A stretch of DNA of 6,463 bases from Candidatus Cloacimonadota bacterium (GCA_030626645.1 DAOUTP010000106.1:1-6463); one strand, 5' to 3'. Positions 1 to 6,423 are shown, numbered from the stretch's first letter. Made by a program: numbers and translations. Notes: generated by a model not told the origin, from the letters alone.

Positions 1-297
1 AAAAGAACTGTTCAACCCTCCTGTAAGATGAACAACAATAGTAGCAAAAACAATATCAAGCACGATCTGCAAGGAGCTGAATAGAGGATTGGTTTTTATG
101 ATCTGGAGATAAAATAGAATATTTAAAATACATATTCCCAGGAATGTTGCTATAAATATAACAATCGGATAAGTCTGATCTACCTGAGTTACTCTTAATA
201 TCCCGATAGCAAATAGGATTAAAACAATGAACCACCGTACTTTTGACCACCATTTATAAGTTTCAATCTCATGGTTTTCAATATTTAGTGCATTCAT
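1..297 (-). CDS. Sensor histidine kinase (PilS/NtrB-like), N-terminal membrane part, cut by window edge
   Basis: The frame starts at an ATG at 297-295 and stays open for 99 codons to the window edge. The visible protein starts MNALNIENHEIETYKWWSKV and has three hydrophobic segments at about residues 22-36, 43-66 and 75-92. It ends in LTGGLNSSF, which matches the 'LTGG-x-x-S-P/S-F' turn found after the third helix in the multi-helix membrane sensor of PilS/NtrB-like histidine kinases. The short charged and Trp-rich start (KWWSKVRW) before helix 1 is also typical. The HisKA and ATPase domains would lie beyond the window and are not seen, so kinase activity is inferred. The gene begins 25 bp after the preceding stop, with only a weak ribosome site (GATGAG), so it is probably in the same operon. 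Its likely role is sensing filament subunits or membrane state and controlling pilin expression through a response regulator next door. It could instead be another membrane sensor, such as a diguanylate cyclase, with a similar N-terminus. Confidence 0.68.
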   Translation of the reverse strand, partial: MNALNIENHEIETYKWWSKVRWFIVLILFAIGILRVTQVDQTYPIVIFIATFLGICILNILFYLQIIKTNPLFSSLQIVLDIVFATIVVHLTGGLNSSF

Positions 298-322
298 TAT
301 CTCATCAACTCATTATTAAAGA

Positions 323-1231
323 TTATTCATCTTCAAATATACTGAGAATTTTAAGACCATAATCTAAGCTCAGTGTTGCATCTTCAAATGCAGCAAGTAT
401 AGCCGCATAATCATAAGTTATTTGACAGTTACCAAGCACGATTACGTCATTATAATGGATTCCTCCTTCTACGTAAACTGCTCCGTCGAATCCATTGTTA
501 CCATTAATGAATAAATCTCCGGTAATCCACATTACTCCATCGAAAGAACCTCCGGAGAACTGAGCATCACCATCTACAACAAGTATTCCACTTCCTGTCC
601 ATCCTTCAGTAGTCACCATCAATTCACCACCCTCATTAGCAAATGAGACCCAGGTTATATCTTCAAAACCCTCAGGGTTATTGGGAGGATCTATAAAGTG
701 ATTGTCAGCAATAGAATCCATTTGTGCCATTGTTCTACCAAAAAATCCTTCAAAATCTAAAGGTGGATCGCAGTTCTCAATAATAGCACCGGTAATATCT
801 GCACTACCGCCCACATTGATCGATCCGTTTGCATACATAGCTCCTTGAGCATTAGAAGGAAACCTATTAATCAGAGCAGTGCTTTTATGTTGGATTATAT
901 CAGCTTCACTTTGATAGGTAGCATAAGAATTAATTTCTATAGTGTCATTTGAGGTATTTACTATATATTGAATACTGTCTATTGTACCTTCCATAACCTC
1001 GAAATTAGTATAAGTCTGTGTATTGGTCCCCGTAGATATTGGAACAGTTCCATCATTAATGTTCTTCATTCCGTATACTAGAGCTTCACGGCATAATGCT
1101 TTAGCTTGTAATTCTGCGAGATTACTGGATGCAAGTTCCGGAACCTCCTCAGTTTTATCATGAACTGAAATAATGATTAATGCAAATATCGAACCTATTA
1201 CTAATATGGCAACTATTAATAATTTACCCAT
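323..1231 (-). CDS. PilX-like minor pilin-type protein with beta-helix-like C-terminal half (paralogue 2)
   Basis: This 302-residue protein has one N-terminal membrane helix (about residues 4-22, after MGK) and then an amphipathic helix (about 30-60), the layout of a pilin-like anchor. From about residue 130 the chain is rich in Gly, Asn and alternating hydrophobics: GSINVGGSADITG (136-148), GSGILVVDGDAQFSGG (213-228), then WITGDLFINGNNGFDGAVYV (235-254) and LGNCQITYD (266-274). Such short repeats with turn glycines suggest a right-handed beta-helix, as in PilX_N/DUF7305-type and bactofilin-like proteins. FGRTMAQM (164-171) is almost unchanged in the upstream neighbour. There is no GFTLIE prepilin motif and no acidic residue at mature position 5. 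The cysteines are C47, C154 and C269. The ATG start is fixed by a strong AAGGAGG six bases upstream. The gene lies 37 bp after its paralogue. It is probably an exported, membrane-anchored tip or minor subunit of the type IV filament; the exact role is unknown. Confidence 0.8.
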   Translation of the reverse strand: MGKLLIVAILVIGSIFALIIISVHDKTEEVPELASSNLAELQAKALCREALVYGMKNINDGTVPISTGTNTQTYTNFEVMEGTIDSIQYIVNTSNDTIEINSYATYQSEADIIQHKSTALINRFPSNAQGAMYANGSINVGGSADITGAIIENCDPPLDFEGFFGRTMAQMDSIADNHFIDPPNNPEGFEDITWVSFANEGGELMVTTEGWTGSGILVVDGDAQFSGGSFDGVMWITGDLFINGNNGFDGAVYVEGGIHYNDVIVLGNCQITYDYAAILAAFEDATLSLDYGLKILSIFEDE

Positions 1232-1237
1232 AAGCTT

Positions 1238-1244
1238 CCTCCTT
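1238..1244 (-). promoter_or_regulatory. Strong Shine-Dalgarno (AAGGAGG) of the second beta-helix paralogue
   Basis: AAGGAGG lies six bases before the ATG at 1231 on the minus strand. It is the best ribosome site in the operon and fixes this start. Its strength and the comparatively long 37-bp gap in front suggest that this subunit is translated independently of its neighbour, and perhaps at a higher rate. Confidence 0.8.
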
Positions 1245-1268
1245 ATAATTTAATTTTTTTTGATTGAT

Positions 1269-2153
1269 TTAATTATCCCAACTTAATATTTTAATTTCCT
1301 TACCAGGCGTGATATTGTAAGTACTTAATATTTGTTGTACAATAGTTTGATTATAATAAATATCGCAATTTCCAGTTACGTGAGTTTGTTCATCAGGGTC
1401 GCTATTAGCGAAAATAGATCCATTCACAAGTCCATTACCGGATATCATGAATCTTCCACCTTCCACCCAGATAATACCATCGAAAGTACCACCCGTCATA
1501 TGGAAATCTCCATCAACTATTAAAAGACCACTACCACTCCAATGATGATTAGTGAAGTGCGCATCGCCCTCTATGTATGTTATCCCATTAACAGGACTTA
1601 CATTATTATGTGGATTCACGTAATCGTTGTCAACGATAGATCTCATCTGTGCCATAGTTCTGCCAAAAATAGTATTAAAGTTTAATTCAACATTTTCCTC
1701 AACGTTTCCTACAATGGTTGAGCTTCCAGTAACATGAAGATCTTTTGAGCAGGTGATTGTATTATCAAATAAGTTAGAATTGCGATAAAAAACTTCTGCT
1801 AAACTTTGATATTGAGTTTTTTTACCATTGACATTGGCTGTTACAAAAGAAGTTATCCTCAGAGTATCACTTGAACCGATCATCACATATTTAATACTGT
1901 CTATTGTCCCATCCAGAACATCAAAACTTGAGTATGATTGACTTGCACCTGATTCGCTTACTGATAGATTACCTTGGTCCAACTGTCTTATGCTGTATAT
2001 AAGAGCTTCATTGCTTAAGGACTTAGCCTTGATTTCAGACATATTAGCAGAGAGCAGATCCGCAACATCACCGCTTTTATTTTGAACTGAAACCAGAATT
2101 GTTGCAAAAACAGCAGTTACCATTAAAAGAACAATGATTAACAATTTTCCCAT
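1269..2153 (-). CDS. PilX-like minor pilin-type protein with beta-helix-like C-terminal half (paralogue 1)
   Basis: This 294-residue protein is a clear paralogue of the next gene in the operon. Both begin MGKLLI, align without gaps for about 90 residues (GTIDSI at 82-87 in both), share FGRTMAQM (here 163-170) and GSG(I/L)L(I/V)VDGD (here 207-215), and finish with KILS near the C-terminus. One membrane helix (about residues 4-22) is followed by an amphipathic helix. A glycine-rich, beta-helix-like region then holds GSGLLIVDGDFHMTGGTFDG (207-226), GGRFMISGNGLVNGSIFAN (232-250) and VTGNCDIYY (259-267). C135 and C263 are the only cysteines, and C263 sits in the GNC motif conserved in the paralogue. 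No prepilin peptidase motif is visible. The start is ATG with GAGG five bases upstream. The gene lies 21 bp after the 198-residue pilin-like gene. It probably acts outside the inner membrane as a minor or tip component of the filament built by the upstream ATPase and platform protein. Confidence 0.8.
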   Translation of the reverse strand: MGKLLIIVLLMVTAVFATILVSVQNKSGDVADLLSANMSEIKAKSLSNEALIYSIRQLDQGNLSVSESGASQSYSSFDVLDGTIDSIKYVMIGSSDTLRITSFVTANVNGKKTQYQSLAEVFYRNSNLFDNTITCSKDLHVTGSSTIVGNVEENVELNFNTIFGRTMAQMRSIVDNDYVNPHNNVSPVNGITYIEGDAHFTNHHWSGSGLLIVDGDFHMTGGTFDGIIWVEGGRFMISGNGLVNGSIFANSDPDEQTHVTGNCDIYYNQTIVQQILSTYNITPGKEIKILSWDN

Positions 2154-2174
2154 AATTACCTCTTTTTTAATTTA

Positions 2175-2771
2175 CTATAAATATAAATTTTTAAAATATT
2201 TCCAAAACACTATATTATGCCTGATAAATCTTTTATCAATATCAGGTTGATGCGTGTTATAGAAAAATGTAAGATTCACCTCAACAGAACGGATCAGATC
2301 ATGATTAGAACCTGGAGAACTGATTATACTATTATTCACATCATAATATGAGATTAACAATGAATCAGCCATCCAGAAAGGACCTGATATCGGATTAGAC
2401 ATATCATTTTGATAAACATATAACGGAAAACCATTGCTTGTTTGACTTTCCTGTACAAAATGAAAAGTGCTAATACTAGAAGTAAGGTTTGTCCGTCCAA
2501 GAAACTTAAAACTATTTGAAGTGGCTTCGATTATTGGATCAGTAGCCGAAGGAACTCCTGCACCAACTTTGGATAATATGCTTTCTAAACCAGGTTGGTC
2601 TAAGCCTCCTACTTTCCTGCCTGTAATCAAATCTTCAGACATCTGGCTTAAGCTGATCTGAAGTTGAGTATTGTAGCTTATCACCTGTATGTTGAAAAGT
2701 GCGCTGAATATCATCAGAAGGACTACGCTTCCAGCTATTGTTGCTCCTATGACATCTAACATGCTCGACAT
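2175..2771 (-). CDS. Pilin-like membrane-anchored protein, 198 aa
   Basis: This protein has one hydrophobic helix (about residues 7-32) at the very N-terminus, then a polar helix (about 35-70) and a mixed beta-rich C-terminal domain. It has no cysteines. This is the shape of a minor pilin or pseudopilin (GspI/GspJ/PilW-like), but no standard leader or GFTLIE motif is present. The start reads MSSMLDVIGA: if only Met is removed, the acidic D6 falls at mature position 5, where classical pilins carry Glu5. That reading is inference. The start is ATG at 2771, 2 bp after the preceding stop, and its AGAGGA ribosome site lies inside the last codons of that gene, so translation is probably coupled. 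It ends with two in-frame stops, TAG then TAA. I recall similar uncharacterised proteins paired with a 140-150 residue partner beside GspE/GspF genes in FCB-group bacteria. The exact function is unknown; a filament subunit is the best guess. Confidence 0.75.
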   Translation of the reverse strand: MSSMLDVIGATIAGSVVLLMIFSALFNIQVISYNTQLQISLSQMSEDLITGRKVGGLDQPGLESILSKVGAGVPSATDPIIEATSNSFKFLGRTNLTSSISTFHFVQESQTSNGFPLYVYQNDMSNPISGPFWMADSLLISYYDVNNSIISSPGSNHDLIRSVEVNLTFFYNTHQPDIDKRFIRHNIVFWKYFKNLYL

Positions 2772-2773
2772 AA

Positions 2774-3208
2774 TTAAAATCCTCTATTAAAAAAAACTTT
2801 GCTGAATGGAGAACTCATCGTTCCAATGTATAAGGTATCCATTGTTGTCGATAAGCAATTAATGCGTACGTCTAATTTTTGAAATAAAGTATCTGAATAG
2901 GGTGTATTTCCTAAACTATCACAATAAGTTGAAGTAACTTGAATATTATAAGTAACATTATTCACAATTCTGGTTTCACTAATATTTGAGTAATTTGAAT
3001 GAATTTGTGTAAAATAAAAAACTGGAGGATCACCCAACAATTCAGATTCAATTCTCTGAAAATACCTGTCTGCAATTTTTTGTCCCTGTAAGTATAGCAT
3101 ATTATCATAAACCAAAGCAGACTGATCAAGCATAATACTATAAGTATTCAACAGCATAGTTGAAAAAAGTGCTAATGCTAACAAAACTAATAACATTTGT
3201 ATATTCAT
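2774..3208 (-). CDS. Small pilin-like membrane-anchored protein, 144 aa
   Basis: The first about 22 residues (MNIQMLLVLLALALFSTMLL) form one hydrophobic helix. A helical stretch follows (about 23-58, including QGQKIADRYFQRIESELLG), then a polar beta-rich domain with two cysteines, C96 and C118, which could form a disulfide outside the cytoplasm. The architecture is that of a small pseudopilin, but a basic leader, a cleavage glycine and Glu5 are all missing. The ATG at 3208 is 3 bp after the ATPase stop and uses a GGAGG ribosome site inside the ATPase's last codons. The gene sits directly between the ATPase and a second pilin-like gene, so it probably encodes a subunit or assembly factor of the same filament. 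No specific family is assigned from sequence alone. Confidence 0.72.
   Translation of the reverse strand: MNIQMLLVLLALALFSTMLLNTYSIMLDQSALVYDNMLYLQGQKIADRYFQRIESELLGDPPVFYFTQIHSNYSNISETRIVNNVTYNIQVTSTYCDSLGNTPYSDTLFQKLDVRINCLSTTMDTLYIGTMSSPFSKVFFNRGF
2780..2785 (-). promoter_or_regulatory. Shine-Dalgarno inside the upstream gene (AGAGGA)
   Basis: AGAGGA overlaps the final Asn-Arg-Gly codons of the 144-residue protein gene and lies eight bases before the ATG at 2771. With a 2-bp gap between genes, this points to translational coupling and fixed stoichiometry of the two small pilin-like proteins. Confidence 0.65.
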
Positions 3209-3211
3209 TAT

Positions 3212-4996
3212 CTAATCCTCCGAAGTTGCATATGTTATTTCGGTAACAGAAGTCATGCCTGTTCGAATTCTATCTAATCCGGAATCCATCAGGGATAGCA
3301 TTCCTTGACCTTCAGCAATTTCACGGAGATTATCTTCATCTATCTCTTCACCGGATTCTACAATAGCTTTTCGTATCTCAGGTGTAAAATATAATGCTTC
3401 ACATATATTGGTTCTGCCTTTATATCCATTATTGCATTTTTTACATCCCTCACCAGCTTCGAATATTTTACCAGATTGAAGCTCTTCTTCGGTAAGTCCC
3501 ATTTCAAGAGCTGCAGACCATCTTTCTTTTGAGATTGGTTTTTTGCAATTATTACATAATGTTCTTATTAAACGTTGTGCAATAATAATATTAATAGCGT
3601 AGGCTAACAAGAATGTTTCTACTCCCATTTTGTACATACGTGAAATTGCACTGGGTGCATCATTTGTATGTAATGTGGAAAAAGTAAGGTGTCCGGTGTT
3701 TGCCAACTTAATAGCAATCTCAGCCGTGATTTTATCACGTATCTCACCAACCATAACAACATCCGGGTCGTGACGAAGTATGGAACGGATGGCAGAATCA
3801 AATGTAAATCTATTTCCTATTTTTAGCTGTCTGGCACCCTTAATATGGTATTCAACGGGGTCTTCAACTGTTAGGACATTGATAGCAGGATCAATAATAT
3901 GATAAAGTGCTGCCATCAAAGTTGTGGATTTACCACTACCTGTAGGTCCTGTAACCAGAATGATGCCCTTGGATTTGCTAATAGATTTGAGAAAATCATT
4001 TTCAGCTTTAGTTTGAAAACCTAATTTTCTCAGGTCTGTGATAACATTTCTATCATCAATTGTTCTAATAACTACGCTTTCAAATCTTCTTTCATATTCT
4101 GAAGATGTAATTGGTATTATTGAAACTCGAAAACGGATTAGGTGATCATCGATCACTCTTTGCATAAATCCATCTTGTGCAGTGTCTCTCTCAAAACGAT
4201 CAACACCAACAGCTCTATCTTTCACAACAGCAGATATAGCTTCAGGAGAAGTCCTTTCCTGTCTATGCCAACTTATGAGTTTTCCATCAATTCTAAAATA
4301 AAAATCCACGGATGCTCTACGATATGGGATTATATGAATATCACTGGCACCTTTCCGCACAGCTTCTATTAAGCAACCTTCAAATAGATTTACCAGAAGA
4401 CTTTTATTGATCTCTTCATCAAGTGCATATTCATCAAGATCAACTGTGGATTTTGATTCATCCATATCTTCAATTTGTTCTCCAGCTTCTTGAAGTAGAT
4501 CCAAAAATTCATTTTGTTGCGGAGCGATGATACCAATTAATTCTTCCAGTGTTTTTAATTTACAATATGCAACCTCATATTTCTTGTATTCTGTTATAAG
4601 CGGTATCCGTTCAGTTACCTTATCTGTTGGGTCAGCTGCCAGAACAACAAGCGTATTGCGCCTTCCATATGTTATCTGATATGGAAGTATCTTTTTATAT
4701 AGTAGTTCTTTTTTAAATTCTTCTGGGAATTTTAATAAAAGTTCCTTTGTATGTTTTATTTGATTAGGATCCAGTTCATTTACATCAATTTCTATACAGC
4801 GGAAAGCATATAATTCTGCCACCAAACCATAAATTGCATGATGGTTAACCTTAAAATCATCAACTAGTATTTCACCTAATCCCCTGGGATTCGAAGGATC
4901 TTCTTCAGTCATTATGATTAGAGCTTTCTCCAATGTGTTTTGGTCAACAACCTCTTTCTTTAGTAATAACTGACCAAATCTGGATTTTCTGATCAA
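3212..4996 (-). CDS. gspE: GspE/PilB-family assembly ATPase (type II secretion / type IV pilus)
   Basis: This 594-residue cytoplasmic ATPase powers filament assembly by pushing on the platform protein. The N-terminal MshEN/T2SSE_N domain covers about residues 1-155, with RFGQLLL at 6-12 and LGEILVDD at 40-47. An acidic linker (about 160-195) leads to the N2 domain with GASDIHIIP (216-224) and FRIDGKL (234-240). The RecA-like domain has Walker A GPTGSGKST (350-358), an Asp box VEDPVEY (377-383), Walker B-type DPDVVMVGEIRD (410-421) and a His box GHLTFSTLHTND (435-446). Zinc-type cysteine pairs are C481/C484 and C518/C521. All catalytic motifs are intact and the length is normal for the family. 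The start codon is TTG at 4996, supported by AAGGAG five bases upstream and by the N-terminal domain beginning at once; the next Met is residue 29. The tetracysteine element and single copy favour an extension ATPase over a PilT-like retraction ATPase. GspE and PilB cannot be separated here, so the symbol is at family level. Confidence 0.96.
   Translation of the reverse strand: MIRKSRFGQLLLKKEVVDQNTLEKALIIMTEEDPSNPRGLGEILVDDFKVNHHAIYGLVAELYAFRCIEIDVNELDPNQIKHTKELLLKFPEEFKKELLYKKILPYQITYGRRNTLVVLAADPTDKVTERIPLITEYKKYEVAYCKLKTLEELIGIIAPQQNEFLDLLQEAGEQIEDMDESKSTVDLDEYALDEEINKSLLVNLFEGCLIEAVRKGASDIHIIPYRRASVDFYFRIDGKLISWHRQERTSPEAISAVVKDRAVGVDRFERDTAQDGFMQRVIDDHLIRFRVSIIPITSSEYERRFESVVIRTIDDRNVITDLRKLGFQTKAENDFLKSISKSKGIILVTGPTGSGKSTTLMAALYHIIDPAINVLTVEDPVEYHIKGARQLKIGNRFTFDSAIRSILRHDPDVVMVGEIRDKITAEIAIKLANTGHLTFSTLHTNDAPSAISRMYKMGVETFLLAYAINIIIAQRLIRTLCNNCKKPISKERWSAALEMGLTEEELQSGKIFEAGEGCKKCNNGYKGRTNICEALYFTPEIRKAIVESGEEIDEDNLREIAEGQGMLSLMDSGLDRIRTGMTSVTEITYATSED
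3217..3221 (-). promoter_or_regulatory. Shine-Dalgarno inside the ATPase gene end (GGAGG)
   Basis: GGAGG formed by the last Ser-Glu-Asp codons of the ATPase gene lies eight bases before the ATG at 3208. It fixes the start of the 144-residue protein and suggests coupled translation. Confidence 0.7.
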
Positions 4997-5001
4997 AATA
5001 T

Positions 5002-5007
5002 CTCCTT
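5002..5007 (-). promoter_or_regulatory. Shine-Dalgarno (AAGGAG) that decides the TTG start of the ATPase
   Basis: AAGGAG sits right after the platform gene's TAA stop and five bases before TTG at 4996-4994. No ATG lies nearby in that frame, and the MshEN-type domain starts within the next six codons, so TTG is the initiator. A weak start codon with a strong ribosome site may set ATPase level relative to the platform protein. Confidence 0.8.
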
Positions 5008-5009
5008 GA

Positions 5010-6353
5010 TTACATACCTGGAGTATTCGGTGATATCATTGCAACTTCAGAAGAAACAACAGTAAGAAGTGTAATAACTATTGCAACGAACATTCCAATA
5101 AATACTTGAATTGATTGAATAATATTTTCCATTTTGTAAGTTGTTTCTTTTTCATAGAAAGTGGATATCTGCTGTGCAGATTGAAGAATATTACCTGATT
5201 CGGTACCCGTTGTTAAACGGCTCAGAGTACTCTGATTGAAAACATCAGCTTTCTCTAAAGCTGGAACAAGTGACATACCATCTTTCAGCATCAATGGGAT
5301 CGCGATTTCTTTAACACCTTTTTCAATATATTTGTTTCTACATGCTTCAGCTGAAGCCGTTAAAGTTTCAATATTATTTTCTGCTCCAGCATAGATCGCT
5401 GAAAATACTCTGAAAAAAATCTCAATGCTTGATTTATGGATAAGATGACCCATAACAGGTAATTTAATAAGATGTGCATCTCGCCAGATCATTCCTTTAG
5501 GAGTGCGCCACCAGAGAGCTGTAACGATTATGGGAATTATGATCATTAGAACTATCCACCACCAGTTTACAGCAAAGAAATCACTTAAATCAAGTGTTGC
5601 TGCTGTCATGGGTGGAAGGTCAATACCGAATTTGAGGAACATCTTAGCAGTGTCTGGGAAAACTTTTATAACATAATACAATACAGCTCCAAACATTGCC
5701 AGTACAGTAAAAGCTGGCATCAACAAGGCTTGGCGTAAGCTTTTTTTGTATTCCATCTCACGTTCCATGAATTTAGCTGTTGCATCATAAACTTCTGCCA
5801 TATTACCAGATTTTGTAGCTAAGCCCAGCATATAAGCTGGGAATTTTCCAAATACATCCTGATGTTTTGCGAAAACCTCAGTTCCTTCCTTTCCTTTTTT
5901 TAACTCACTTTCAATTTTCTTTAAAGTTTCCTTAAGAGTTAGATTTGTTTCTTCATCTGCGAGCATGCGTAAGATCTTATCATAACTCATTTTTTCTTTT
6001 AAAAGAAAGGAACTCAAGTTTACGAACATTAGTATGCTGGCATATGGCGGTTTCAATTTTATATCGATGATCGCTTTTTCTATCTTGGCATTCTTATAGC
6101 CCATATTAGCCAGACCGCGACTTACTTCACCTTTTGTATATGCGTATTGTCTTCCTTTAACTTTTTTTCCACTGGCAAGTTTGAGGTTATAAAGAAACAG
6201 ACTTTTTTTAAGTATGGAATTTATTCTGATTCTATGTTTCTTAGCTAGCTCATCAATTATCTTTTTTGCCTTTCCTTTATTTGAGGCTAGAACAATTCCT
6301 TGAATACCTTTGCCTTGAGAAGTTATACCTTGATATCTATATTCGTATTGCAT
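5010..6353 (-). CDS. gspF: GspF/PilC-family inner-membrane platform protein
   Basis: This is the polytopic inner-membrane platform of a type II secretion or type IV pilus machine, which couples the ATPase to the growing filament. It has 447 residues, longer than the usual about 400. Two T2SSF repeats are visible: about residues 105-230, with LGLATKSGNMAEVYD at 176-190, and about 308-432, with TTGTESGNILQSAQQI at 381-396. Membrane segments fall at about 207-232, 264-282 and 410-434. LPPMTAATLDLSDFF (246-260) is a family-typical stretch. The extra length is an unusual N-terminal region in which the short 'G-K-x-x-I/V-x-G-x-x-x-A-x-x-K-G' unit occurs twice, at 14-27 and 62-75. The start is ATG with AAGGA six bases upstream. 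It is the first gene of the operon, 13 bp ahead of the ATPase. PilC is an equally valid name. The sequence resembles FCB-group platform proteins from memory. Confidence 0.94.
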   Translation of the reverse strand: MQYEYRYQGITSQGKGIQGIVLASNKGKAKKIIDELAKKHRIRINSILKKSLFLYNLKLASGKKVKGRQYAYTKGEVSRGLANMGYKNAKIEKAIIDIKLKPPYASILMFVNLSSFLLKEKMSYDKILRMLADEETNLTLKETLKKIESELKKGKEGTEVFAKHQDVFGKFPAYMLGLATKSGNMAEVYDATAKFMEREMEYKKSLRQALLMPAFTVLAMFGAVLYYVIKVFPDTAKMFLKFGIDLPPMTAATLDLSDFFAVNWWWIVLMIIIPIIVTALWWRTPKGMIWRDAHLIKLPVMGHLIHKSSIEIFFRVFSAIYAGAENNIETLTASAEACRNKYIEKGVKEIAIPLMLKDGMSLVPALEKADVFNQSTLSRLTTGTESGNILQSAQQISTFYEKETTYKMENIIQSIQVFIGMFVAIVITLLTVVSSEVAMISPNTPGM

Positions 6354-6391
6354 TAATCATCCTTAAAATAAAAAAAATATTTGAAAATACA

Positions 6392-6423
6392 GTAATATGG
6401 GAAGACGAATCTTCCCATATTAC
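6392..6423 (-). terminator. Hairpin upstream of the operon, probable terminator of the preceding gene
   Basis: Two perfect 14-base arms (6392-6405 and 6410-6423) enclose a four-base loop. Read on the minus strand the loop is TTCG, a tetraloop common in terminators, and the hairpin is followed by T-rich sequence (TGTATTTTC, then a T8 run further on). On the plus strand the loop is CGAA and no T tract follows, so the minus-strand reading is preferred. A minus-strand frame with a TAA at 6432-6430 ends seven bases before the hairpin, which fits the end of an upstream gene, but only ten codons of it are in the window. The hairpin lies only 38 bp ahead of the platform gene start, so an attenuator or a stabilising 5' leader structure for this operon is an alternative. 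Confidence 0.7.

Larger units (their letters stand above)
323..2153 (-). repeat. Tandem paralogous gene pair (diverged duplication)
   Basis: The two beta-helix-type genes are a head-to-tail duplication. DNA similarity survives in patches: positions 711-744 and 1636-1669, encoding the FGRTMAQM-x-SI block, match at 28 of 34 bases by hand alignment, and a second patch encodes GTIDSI. Elsewhere the pair has diverged well beyond nucleotide similarity, so the duplication is old. It is unlikely to support frequent recombination. Confidence 0.8.
1..6353 (-). other. Predicted type IV filament operon
   Basis: Seven consecutive minus-strand genes are separated by 13, 3, 2, 21, 37 and 25 bp, with no terminator-like hairpin between them and ribosome sites that in two cases lie inside the preceding gene. 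Gene order is platform, ATPase, two small pilin-like proteins, two beta-helix-type pilin-like paralogues, then a membrane sensor. This suggests one transcript encoding motor, subunits and regulator. The operon continues past the left edge of the window, where a response regulator would be the expected next gene if the PilS-like reading is right. No promoter could be assigned with confidence in the 110 bp upstream. Confidence 0.75.

Noticed and set aside
56..253. Minus-strand open frame of 65 codons
   Set aside because: It overlaps the truncated sensor gene in a different frame. The frame from ATG 297 gives coherent membrane helices and the LTGG motif, while this one has no recognisable pattern.
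1232..1268. A/T-rich gap between the two paralogues considered as an internal terminator or promoter
   Set aside because: There is no stem before the A/T run and no convincing -35/-10 pair. The gap is best explained as a leader for the strong ribosome site.
1332..1523. Plus-strand open frame of 63 codons
   Set aside because: It is antisense inside the first beta-helix paralogue, whose coding frame is supported by its paralogue. No ribosome site or motif was noticed.
2467..2661. Plus-strand open frame of 64 codons
   Set aside because: It is antisense to the 198-residue pilin-like gene and looks like a shadow of it.
3619..3801. Minus-strand open frame of 60 codons
   Set aside because: It lies within the ATPase gene in another frame, across the Walker B and His box region. 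The ATPase frame is unambiguous.
4142..4372. Plus-strand open frame of 76 codons
   Set aside because: It is antisense to the N2 domain of the ATPase and has no supporting features.
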